From: Legionella gratiana
Lineage (GTDB): Bacteria > Pseudomonadota > Gammaproteobacteria > Legionellales > Legionellaceae
Assembly: GCF_001467695.1 (NCBI RefSeq)
Contig: NZ_LNYE01000029.1
Location: forward strand, 617,769-681,768
DNA length: 64,000 nucleotides
Reading direction: 5' to 3'
The notes beneath the pieces were generated by a model. It was not told where the DNA came from. It ran no database searches and worked only from the letters and a program-made list of their open reading frames with translations. The position numbers and the translations under genes were made by a program. Shown here one piece after another: positions 46,951 to 54,273 of the stretch (position 1 is the stretch's first letter; each line of letters begins with the position of its first letter).

Positions 46951-47592
46951 TTAAATTGATTGAATAAAATTATAAATGACATTAATGCTAGTATTTAAAA
47001 TATAAAATAGAATGAATATATAAATTATTATAAAAAAAACTGCAGTAATTAAAAGAAACCCGTCTTTTTCAATTAATCCTATAGAAATCAATATAATAGC
47101 AAAAGAAGTAATAAAATTGAGATAAGGAATAGGTATTATTAACAAAATACTTAAAATAAATATAAAACTAATAAAAAAATATTTAATCGACCTTGAACTA
47201 AAAAAAACTGCTCTCTTTTTTATATATTTTTCTATAAATTTCACATAAGGCATGATTTTTAATATTCCTTCACTGATATTATGAGGAATTTGTTTATTTT
47301 TAATTTTTGTAGGCAACCAAATTTTATTACGACCTATTAAAATTTGACCAGTAATGAAAACTATAGATAATCCAAATAAAGCAGTCATTCCAGGAATAAA
47401 GGATATAGGAGTGATAGCAAGCAGAGCTAATAAAATAATTAAAAACAAATTATCCTTTTGTTGAAGTTTATTTAGTAAATGATTAAGAGTAATCTTCTTC
47501 GATTTTTCTTCCGAAACTAATTTTTTTAAACGAGTTGAAATTTTCATTAAAAATTCTAATTTATTTAATCTTTTACTAGCTATTTTATGCAT
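46951..47592 (-). CDS. ExoD-like membrane protein
   Basis: A 213-residue protein resembling the exopolysaccharide-synthesis ExoD family: a soluble N-terminus, then LIILLALLAITPISFIPGMT and LFGLSIVFITGQILIGRNKIW with the PWLP-like IWLPTKI, and two further membrane segments at the C-terminus. ExoD proteins are poorly understood. It starts eight bases after the stop of the 147-residue gene, so both are likely cotranscribed with the small peptide gene upstream. A second in-frame ATG at 47547 is possible. Confidence 0.75.
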   Translation of the reverse strand: MHKIASKRLNKLEFLMKISTRLKKLVSEEKSKKITLNHLLNKLQQKDNLFLIILLALLAITPISFIPGMTALFGLSIVFITGQILIGRNKIWLPTKIKNKQIPHNISEGILKIMPYVKFIEKYIKKRAVFFSSRSIKYFFISFIFILSILLIIPIPYLNFITSFAIILISIGLIEKDGFLLITAVFFIIIYIFILFYILNTSINVIYNFIQSI

Positions 47593-47599
47593 TAAATAA

Positions 47600-48043
47600 T
47601 CAATGTGAAGCGTTAAACCATTTTATTAATGTATCCTCTCCCAAATTGTCATAGATATAAGATAAGTATAAAGTTAATTCATCTTCATCATTTTTATCAA
47701 ACATATTGTCATCAGAATTTAGTAACGGCTCATGGTGGAAGAAAACCCCATCAAGATAATGATTACAAAAATCATGGTAATCCCTAGTGAATAAAAGGAA
47801 TGTATGCCACATATTATCTATGTCACTCATCTCTGAATGTATAACGCATGAAAAGTTAAGTGAGCTATCATTGGGACGAAGCCACTTTTCTGCCTTATGC
47901 TTCTGACAAAGCCAAATAAATTTCATTAATTCTTTCAGTGCTTCTTCTGCTTGCATTTTAGCAGCAGGATAGTCTTTATCATATCGAGAAATAATTTTAT
48001 TATTCTTATAGCATGTCAATCGGTTTAAATCAGGTAGGTTCAT
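47600..48043 (-). CDS. 147-residue protein with glycine-rich-domain-protein-like WHT motif
   Basis: Not a named family to me. The central segment DIDNMWHTFLLFTRDYHDFC followed by FHH resembles the conserved vDxxWHtHlLdpxxYxxdC core of GRDP-like (glycine-rich domain protein) sequences, with His and Cys residues that could bind metal. It is soluble, with an acidic C-terminus. It lies 74 bases downstream of a 29-codon peptide gene and eight bases upstream of an ExoD-like gene on the same strand. A role in modifying or binding that peptide is an inference from position only. Confidence 0.6.
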   Translation of the reverse strand: MNLPDLNRLTCYKNNKIISRYDKDYPAAKMQAEEALKELMKFIWLCQKHKAEKWLRPNDSSLNFSCVIHSEMSDIDNMWHTFLLFTRDYHDFCNHYLDGVFFHHEPLLNSDDNMFDKNDEDELTLYLSYIYDNLGEDTLIKWFNASH

Positions 48044-48080
48044 AATTAAATCTTATTCAGGTCTATGATATTGTAATTCA

Positions 48081-48106
48081 CGCAGTATATTTGTGAATAT
48101 ACTGCG
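48081..48106 (-). promoter_or_regulatory. Intercistronic hairpin after the small peptide gene
   Basis: CGCAGTATAT (48081-48090) and ATATACTGCG (48097-48106) form a perfect 10-bp stem with a 6-base loop, 11 bases past the peptide stop and 37 bases before the next ATG. No U-run follows. It could attenuate transcription or stabilise the 5' message, giving more peptide than downstream protein. Confidence 0.7.
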
Positions 48107-48117
48107 ATCCCGTGTAG

Positions 48118-48207
48118 TTAACTAATGCTAGTACAGGGTCTACACCAACCTTTGCTCTTCTTTAATTTTTTTTGTTGGACAATTTTTTTAATAATTTCTT
48201 CTTTCAT
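48118..48207 (-). CDS. 29-residue Lys-rich peptide with WCRPC tail (candidate precursor peptide)
   Basis: ATG at 48207, TAA at 48118-48120. The first 20 residues, MKEEIIKKIVQQKKLKKSKG, are a charged amphipathic leader-like helix; the last nine are WCRPCTSIS, with two cysteines, Trp and Ser/Thr. The Shine-Dalgarno AAAGGAG is six bases from the ATG, and a good sigma70-like promoter lies about 35-65 bases upstream. A hairpin separates it from the 147-residue gene. These are features of precursor-peptide operons, but no known modification enzyme is adjacent. Alternatives are a small regulatory or membrane-active peptide. Confidence 0.65.
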   Translation of the reverse strand: MKEEIIKKIVQQKKLKKSKGWCRPCTSIS

Positions 48208-48242
48208 AACATACTCCTTTATTAATAATTAAATTCATTTAA

Positions 48243-48291
48243 AGCATATAAAGTCATTATTAATCAGTCAATTAGTTACTTTTTAGTAACT
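48243..48291 (-). promoter_or_regulatory. Promoter and palindrome upstream of the small peptide gene
   Basis: On the minus strand TTGACT (48266-48271) and TATGCT (48243-48248) are 17 bases apart, a near-consensus sigma70 promoter. Immediately upstream is the palindrome AGTTACT-TTTT-AGTAACT (48274-48291 on the plus strand), well placed for an activator or repressor. The predicted leader is about 30 bases. Confidence 0.65.
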
Positions 48292-48309
48292 ATTCTACGC
48301 ACACCAAAA

Positions 48310-49254
48310 TTAAATTCGAAACAATGCCTTAGCGTTATCACTTAAGATTTTTAGGACAAGACTTTCAGGAAGATTTGCTTGCTTAATATACTCTACAGCC
48401 CTGACGTATTTATCATGATTTGCATAAGGATAATCTGTACCTAACAGCAAATGATCGGGCGAATAAACAGCAACGGCATTATGTAAGGCTGGGATATGTC
48501 CATGAGCTACGGTATCAACCCAGAATTTTTTTATAAAATCACTGGGCTTTCCTTGTATTTCACCCTCCCCCCAATCAGTGTATAAATTATCAAGACGTTG
48601 CATAATCATGGGCAAATAACCGCCTAGATGAGTACTAATAAATCGAATATCGGGAAAACGCGAAGTAACACCTGAGAGAATCAAATGCAACACCCCATAA
48701 GTATCCTCAAATGGTGCGCCAATCATCCAGGTCAGTCCATAGACCTTAGTTTGTTCGCCCGTGCAACACCCGGCAGGGTGCAAAAATACAATAGCTTTTC
48801 TGCGATTCAGCTCGGCAAAAATAGCCTCAAAACGGTTTGCTTCGACAATAGAATGCTGTAATACAGTGGTCGTCAAGGTAACTCCCAACATTCCCAACTC
48901 ATCAAAGATGCGATTGATTTCATCTAATGATTCTTGAATATGGGGTAGCGGGAAGATTCCAAAAGCCTGAAATCGGTTAGGGTATTTAGCAATAAGCTGC
49001 GCATAAAGATTATTAGCCATTTTCGCACTAGCAACAGAATCATCTTTATTTGCAAAATAAGGAACTTGAGGGACGATTGAGAGTACTTGTAAATCCACTC
49101 CAGCATTATCCATCACACTAAAACGTGCTGCTAATTCTTGCTCCTCCAATCCAGCATTCATATAACGAGCCACATTAACCAGCTCTCCTCCTTTTTGTTC
49201 AATATCATCAAGATATGCCTTGGGAAAACAATGGGCATGAACGTCAATAATCAT
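48310..49254 (-). CDS. Amidohydrolase-2 family protein (ACMSD-like decarboxylase/hydrolase)
   Basis: TIM-barrel metal enzyme of the aminocarboxymuconate-semialdehyde decarboxylase superfamily: DVHAHCFP at the N-terminus (HxH), FLHPAGC in the middle, STHLGGYLP, and GTDYPYANHD with the metal-site Asp near the C-terminus. These enzymes decarboxylate or hydrolyse aromatic-type acids. ATG 49254 is chosen because GGAGGT lies eight bases upstream; a TTG at 49260 is also in frame. No pathway partners are adjacent, so substrate is unknown. Confidence 0.88.
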   Translation of the reverse strand: MIIDVHAHCFPKAYLDDIEQKGGELVNVARYMNAGLEEQELAARFSVMDNAGVDLQVLSIVPQVPYFANKDDSVASAKMANNLYAQLIAKYPNRFQAFGIFPLPHIQESLDEINRIFDELGMLGVTLTTTVLQHSIVEANRFEAIFAELNRRKAIVFLHPAGCCTGEQTKVYGLTWMIGAPFEDTYGVLHLILSGVTSRFPDIRFISTHLGGYLPMIMQRLDNLYTDWGEGEIQGKPSDFIKKFWVDTVAHGHIPALHNAVAVYSPDHLLLGTDYPYANHDKYVRAVEYIKQANLPESLVLKILSDNAKALFRI

Positions 49255-49648
49255 AGTCAATTACCTCCGGTGGAGTACTCATTAACTTTAATTATAGCTA
49301 GGCTCACGAAGGAAGAATGAACATCCCTAGTTTCCATTTATTTTATGTCAATTTTATTAGTGTGACGTTTTGGCCGATTCACTTTTTGAGCCACCTCAGT
49401 CGAGTAAGTCCCTAAAACAGGCCGTTCTGATAAATAAGTGAATAGCATGACTCTAAACCAAACTTGTCGTATCTTCTATTGCTAACAATAGTTCATGTGA
49501 CTTGGCTAATTGCCCAGTCACATCATAACCCCTGTGGCAAAGGAAATGAGTAGTTTTTATTTTAATAATTTCTTAATATTTTTCATTCATAATGATTGGT
49601 TATAATTCAAAACGAATAAACATTTATATTTAAACTTAGTGAAACTCT
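49255..49648. other. Intergenic region with transposase remnant
   Basis: Apart from the IS4-like remnant at 49338-49525, it contains only AT-rich sequence before the next gene at 49649. Confidence 0.5.
49338..49525 (-). pseudogene. IS4-like transposase remnant
   Basis: On the minus strand one frame (49525 down to about 49456) reads QLAKSHELLLAIEDTTSLV, which fits the IS4-family block with the first catalytic Asp (LAIxDTTSL). After a stop and a frame change, a second frame reads SERPVLGTYSTEVAQKVNRP and ends with TAA at 49338-49340. No terminal repeats were found. Family assignment rests mainly on the LLLAIEDTTSL string. Confidence 0.5.
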
Positions 49649-50620
49649 ATGAAAAATCTTATCTTAAGCTTTAATTTTTCAAAACTTACTGGTGAAGCCA
49701 GTCCAAAATTTACTTCATTTGAAGAAAAGCTGCAGTTGTATCTGCGTGCTTTTGAAGATGGATATAACTTAGCAAGACAAAAATTTCCCAAGCATAGAAT
49801 TATCCTACTCACTCATGAATATGCAATAACTAAGACCAACCCTTCAAATTCGAAAATTCTTGATTATTCTGAGCATCTGAGGGTCCAGGAACGATTAAAA
49901 GAGTTTACTCGATTAAATCAAAATTGCGTTGTTATTTTTCCATACGCCTTCGCCAAAGAATATCATAATGAACATCAATTTCCTAAGTTGCTAAAAATAG
50001 CACAACGCTATCAAGAAAATTCGCACAAAAAAAGTGCTTATACGGTTGAACAAGAAGACTTTGAAAACTATTTAGATAAATCTCAAACCAATAACTCTGA
50101 CCATACAATTACTGTTGTACGTAATGTTTGTTATCTGTTAAGCGGGGGGATAATATTGAATAAAGTGGACAAACGCGTTCCTTGTTTTGAATACACTTTA
50201 CCTAATAGTTCAACAGTGAGAGCGCCCTTGGTACAAGGCAGTACTTTATTTCAGCCCGGTACCAATAGAAATATAATATCTTTAAACAAAACTCAATCAT
50301 TAGCTATAGAGATTTGTGCAGATCACGCCAGTGGTTTATTAAAATCTACCTGGAAACCAAATAAGTCTCCGGCAACCTATCATTTGATCGTGGCAGACTC
50401 TACCCCTCTGAATACTAAAAACTTAATTGGAAAATTTAATATACTTTGTGACGCAATAACCGGAACATCATTAATACAACAAAAGGGCATGGATAAGAAG
50501 GAAGCTCCCATAGTAATAGCTATCAAACCGGAATTTAACGAAGGATTACTCGAATACACCCATAAATATGTAAAACCGGAGATAGTGACTGACAGCGCTA
50601 TAAACCTATCTCCTATTTGA
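49649..50620 (+). CDS. Nitrilase-fold-like protein (effector candidate)
   Basis: A 323-residue protein with a Glu-Lys-Cys pattern typical of carbon-nitrogen hydrolases: Glu57 in ILLTHEYAI, Lys172 or Lys175 in LNKVDKRVPCFEY, and Cys223 in LAIEICADH, the last closely matching the nitrilase elbow. Flanking strands fit the alpha-beta-beta-alpha fold. It would hydrolyse or transfer an amide or nitrile group. It is divergent from known bacterial amidases and has no operon partner. No signal peptide. Catalytic assignment is by eye; substrate unknown. Confidence 0.6.
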   Translation: MKNLILSFNFSKLTGEASPKFTSFEEKLQLYLRAFEDGYNLARQKFPKHRIILLTHEYAITKTNPSNSKILDYSEHLRVQERLKEFTRLNQNCVVIFPYAFAKEYHNEHQFPKLLKIAQRYQENSHKKSAYTVEQEDFENYLDKSQTNNSDHTITVVRNVCYLLSGGIILNKVDKRVPCFEYTLPNSSTVRAPLVQGSTLFQPGTNRNIISLNKTQSLAIEICADHASGLLKSTWKPNKSPATYHLIVADSTPLNTKNLIGKFNILCDAITGTSLIQQKGMDKKEAPIVIAIKPEFNEGLLEYTHKYVKPEIVTDSAINLSPI

Positions 50621-50779
50621 GACTCATTATAAGTCTAATATAGATTTAAACGAAGGCAGTGAGGATCCATACAAGTGGTAAACATTAATTGATGTCAAAA
50701 AAATCAAGAGGTATATCTCTTTCACTTTATTACTCACAATAGACTACTATCTGAAGAATGAATATTTAGGGAGAAACAG

Positions 50780-51271
50780 ATGTGGCTCTACTATCTCGAG
50801 AACATTAATTCAAGTATGGATATTACTTATGTCCTTATAAGAACATTTATAATTTATATTTACGCTATTTTTTTAATCCGAATAGGTAACAAGCGCTTTC
50901 ATTTTGATACGACTATCGATTTCGTTCTGATCATTATTATTGGAGCAGTGTTAAGTAGAACAATAAATGGACCTTCAACGTTGATACAAGCAATGGCAGG
51001 AAGCGCTTTACTTATTTTTTTACATTGGTTATTTGCTAAGTTTTCTTTTAAATATCATAAATTTGGTAAACTAATAAAAGGGAGACCAATAATTCTAATT
51101 AAAGATGGAAAAATTATTTGGAATGCGCTGGAAGAAAATCAAATATCTAAAGATGATCTACTAGAAATCATAAGAGATAGATTAAAAACTAATAATTTAG
51201 ATCAAATAAAAAAAGCCTACCTAGAGCGAACTGGAAAGATAAGTTTTATTATAAAAAATAAGAAAGTATAG
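50780..51271 (+). CDS. DUF421/YetF-like membrane protein
   Basis: A 163-residue protein with three N-terminal spans (LIRTFIIYIYAIFLIRIG, FVLIIIIGAVLSRTIN, LIQAMAGSALLIFLHWLFAK) followed by the YetF-type cytoplasmic domain (GRPIILIKDGKIIWNALEEN, then DDLLEIIRDRL). It is in the short size class of the DUF421 family, whose function is unknown. Two possible ATG codons lie close together at its start (50780 and 50816). Monocistronic. Confidence 0.8.
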   Translation: MWLYYLENINSSMDITYVLIRTFIIYIYAIFLIRIGNKRFHFDTTIDFVLIIIIGAVLSRTINGPSTLIQAMAGSALLIFLHWLFAKFSFKYHKFGKLIKGRPIILIKDGKIIWNALEENQISKDDLLEIIRDRLKTNNLDQIKKAYLERTGKISFIIKNKKV

Positions 51272-51329
51272 TCCTATTTAAAACCGCATAAATTTGGATG
51301 CATAAAAAATATTTTAATACCAGTCTGAA

Positions 51330-51413
51330 TGCTCTTAAGAGGTATGTGTTCAGGGGATATACTTGCCTCTTGGTGAAAGGCGATATTTGACATGAACGCG
51401 TACCTTAAGAGCA
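51330..51413. repeat. Inverted repeat between convergent genes
   Basis: TGCTCTTAAG (51330-51339) is inverted at CTTAAGAGCA (51404-51413), with a 64-base loop that contains a further imperfect pairing (AAGAGGTA/TTGCCTCTT). It lies between two convergent genes and may be a terminator-like or structured RNA element. Confidence 0.4.
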
Positions 51414-51472
51414 AAAGTAGTGTAAATGAATTGTTAATAGTCTTAATTCCCTTACAAAAACGTGCTGCTCTT

Positions 51473-53047
51473 TCATAAAGATTGAGGGTTTTTATAATAA
51501 ATTGACAGTTTTTTTATCATCCAGCCATTATCTGGAAAAGTTGTCCCAGGTACTTCCCAAACACCTGTTGCAAAAGCGCCAGCTCCCCATAAAATAGCAA
51601 ATATATGTGCATCAACCGCACTTCTTAATTGAGTAGTATTATTATGAGCCCAATTAAAGTTGTTTAATGTCAAACACTGCGTTGCATTTTTGCCAGCACA
51701 TAAGCTATAAGCAGCTGGTAAATGAGCAACATCATGATTAATCCAGGGAGCGATATTGCTTAAATCTTGTTGTAAGTTTGCATCACCAAAAAAGTATACC
51801 GGTGCAGTACCCTCTTCATGTGCATCGAGATCAGGCTCATCCTGTGTTGGGAGATGAGCAGCCGGTATTTGCCATAACATAGCAGGAATATAATTCTTGC
51901 CTGCTTGTTCTCCCAATCCCTCACTTATTTCTTTGGTCATAGCTAGAAAATTTTGCCATGCGACATCATTATAAAACGTCGCCTGATTAATCAATAAAGT
52001 AGGAAATTTGCTGCTGTAATCATCAGCACCATAACGATCAAAATAAATAAAATCAGGTTTGTAATTGCCCATGAATAATTCAAAACTTTTTAAATCAGCT
52101 AGAACCTTATTCACATAAGGCCTTACAGCAGTGGGTCCTTGATGAATCCACCAACCTCCTTCTGGAACCGCGGAAATATTTTCATGAACTCCAAGAGCAA
52201 CATGGGGACCAAAATATTTAGCCATCCAGTTTTGCGCTTGTAGCCAACCATTAAAATTATCTGTAAACTCAGGAATGTCGCTCGTTGAATTTGATGCACT
52301 ACACAGCGGTTGTACATATTCGTTAACGCAAGCAGCAAAAGTTTGCCCTGCAGTATAATTATCAGTTTTAGATTTGAGCCAAAGAAGTAAATCAGTCGGG
52401 GTACCTTTGACGAGTACCGGTTTATTATCCCAACCATAAGTACAGTTTGGCGTATTACTACTATTATAATCAACTTTTTTAGTCATCATACAATAAGCAT
52501 CGGAAACAGCTTGACCAACCGGTATATTTAACGATTTAACAGTCTCCACGCGATTTGTATTGCCTAAATAACCAAGCATATCGGGGTTTAATAATATAGT
52601 GCCGTAGGTTCCAGTATTGCTATAAGCATTATCTTCCAGTGTTTTTGACAAGAACATAAGATTAAAAAAATGTTTTGTTAATTCATCCAACTGCGTCACA
52701 CTATCAGTATTCCAACCGCCACTGAGTTGCCAACCATACTCCACTAAAACAGGATTAACAGAATAGCCCGTATTTGTTTTTATATTTTTAGCCATGTTAA
52801 TCATATTCCAAATTTTATATGGGGTTTCTATTTTTCCAGGATCACCATCACCACCTGCACCATTGTAGGTAAATACAGAATCAACACGAATATTCGTTGG
52901 TTCTTGCAAGGATCCATTAGTTATAGTTCCCATTGCTAAATAATTTGGCCAACCAGGAATCAGAAAATTATTTTTATCTAGATCATAAGCAAAGGTTACA
53001 GTGCTCATTACACTTAGAGTCAAAAAATTAAGAATCATATTTTTCAT
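51473..53047 (-). CDS. Exported protein, possibly glycoside-hydrolase-like
   Basis: A 524-residue protein with a signal peptide (MKNMILNFLTLSVMSTVTFA, cleavage after TFA). Trp-, Asp- and Glu-rich segments (VLVEYGWQLSGGWN, DFIYFDRYGADDY, AILWGAGAFATGVWE) recall TIM-barrel glycosidases, but no family signature is certain. ATG 53047 is preferred for AGGAAG seven bases upstream. It is likely a type II secreted or periplasmic enzyme. Substrate unknown. Confidence 0.6.
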   Translation of the reverse strand: MKNMILNFLTLSVMSTVTFAYDLDKNNFLIPGWPNYLAMGTITNGSLQEPTNIRVDSVFTYNGAGGDGDPGKIETPYKIWNMINMAKNIKTNTGYSVNPVLVEYGWQLSGGWNTDSVTQLDELTKHFFNLMFLSKTLEDNAYSNTGTYGTILLNPDMLGYLGNTNRVETVKSLNIPVGQAVSDAYCMMTKKVDYNSSNTPNCTYGWDNKPVLVKGTPTDLLLWLKSKTDNYTAGQTFAACVNEYVQPLCSASNSTSDIPEFTDNFNGWLQAQNWMAKYFGPHVALGVHENISAVPEGGWWIHQGPTAVRPYVNKVLADLKSFELFMGNYKPDFIYFDRYGADDYSSKFPTLLINQATFYNDVAWQNFLAMTKEISEGLGEQAGKNYIPAMLWQIPAAHLPTQDEPDLDAHEEGTAPVYFFGDANLQQDLSNIAPWINHDVAHLPAAYSLCAGKNATQCLTLNNFNWAHNNTTQLRSAVDAHIFAILWGAGAFATGVWEVPGTTFPDNGWMIKKLSIYYKNPQSL

Positions 53048-53201
53048 TAAATACTTCCTAAATTTAGTCATTAAAATTGCAAATAACCATAACAAATATC
53101 ATTTGCTGCTTATTGTTTTTACAGATTATATCATGATTACTCATATTAGCTAAAAACGAGAACACAAACTCTTTGAATAGATTAGGACTTGTCACCATGC
53201 C

Positions 53202-54107
53202 TTATTTTTTTAAGGTCGTTTCCGTAGTATTTGAGGATAAATTAGAAAGTTGCTCTTGAGTCCAATTAAATAATTTTTGGCCGACAGCCATTCCTACTGC
53301 AACTCGTGCAGTACCCCATCCAATCCTAAATTGCTGTTGAAAAAAACTCATCCGTCCTAGAAAAGATCGCTGTGAATCTTTTGACTCACTCCACACTTTC
53401 GTCAACACCTCCTGCATCGATGGTGGTTTAAAATTGGGAGGCGTTGCATATTGCATATTACGAACGTAATTGAATGGGCTTGATACAATTGTAGCCATTC
53501 CAGCCGCACTTGCATTATAGATAAATTCAAGAGCAGGTTGATTTGCATCAGACGTTTTATTCTCAGATTTTTTTGTCGTATTGTTCATAAGACTCCGTAA
53601 CATTTCATAAGTACTTCCAAAAAACATGTCGCGTGTCATTGTAGCTGTGGTTCCTTTTAGAAACGGTGCAATTCCTCCTAGCCCCCACATCTCGCGAATA
53701 CTTGAGCGAAAGGAAGCATTTTCCTGCCCCCAGGTATGGTACTTGATGGCAGAAATACTGTTGGTTAATACTCCTCCGATACTTCCCGCAGTCATACCTA
53801 CAAAAAATTGAGAAAGTGTTTGGCTAACTCCTAAAGTATTACGCAAGTAAGGCAATAAATATCTATTTAGTTCCCCCTGTGCTACATAGTAAATACCTCC
53901 AAGAAAAGCACGTTGTACGAATGCTTGAGAAAAACCTTGATAAGGAGACTTAAAATTTTGAAATAATAGAAAAGGACGGTTATGTTTCACCGATAAATAT
54001 AAAGCACGATCCCAGGGATTAAAAAGTCCTGAGTTTGATGCACCGGCAAGCAATCCACTTACAACGTCAATATTAAATTTTTGTTTGTAATTTTGTTTTG
54101 AAGTCAT
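53202..54107 (-). CDS. Mitochondrial-carrier-family-like protein (compare effector LncP)
   Basis: A 301-residue protein with three repeats of about 100 residues, as in eukaryotic mitochondrial carriers. Each begins with a helix ending near a P-x-D/N-x-x-R/K-like motif: NPWDRAL in repeat 1, a degenerate TNSISAIK in repeat 2, and SPFNYVR in repeat 3. YQGFSQAFVQRAFLGGIYY and FLKGTTATMTRDMFFGSTYE fit the YKG..R....G.....Y pattern of the second helices. Legionella pneumophila LncP is a Dot/Icm effector of this type that exports ATP from mitochondria. Relation to LncP is inferred. The ATG follows AGGTGA. Confidence 0.75.
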   Translation of the reverse strand: MTSKQNYKQKFNIDVVSGLLAGASNSGLFNPWDRALYLSVKHNRPFLLFQNFKSPYQGFSQAFVQRAFLGGIYYVAQGELNRYLLPYLRNTLGVSQTLSQFFVGMTAGSIGGVLTNSISAIKYHTWGQENASFRSSIREMWGLGGIAPFLKGTTATMTRDMFFGSTYEMLRSLMNNTTKKSENKTSDANQPALEFIYNASAAGMATIVSSPFNYVRNMQYATPPNFKPPSMQEVLTKVWSESKDSQRSFLGRMSFFQQQFRIGWGTARVAVGMAVGQKLFNWTQEQLSNLSSNTTETTLKK

Positions 54108-54273
54108 GAAATCACCTGTCAGTATAAATTCTCATTATGTTAATCAAAATTCGTGCATAACGCTAATCCATTAAAAATTATCACATATTTGCACAATATA
54201 TATGACATATAAAAACAATCAATTGTACACATATTAGCCAAGATGGTTAAATGATAATAACAAATATATTCTA

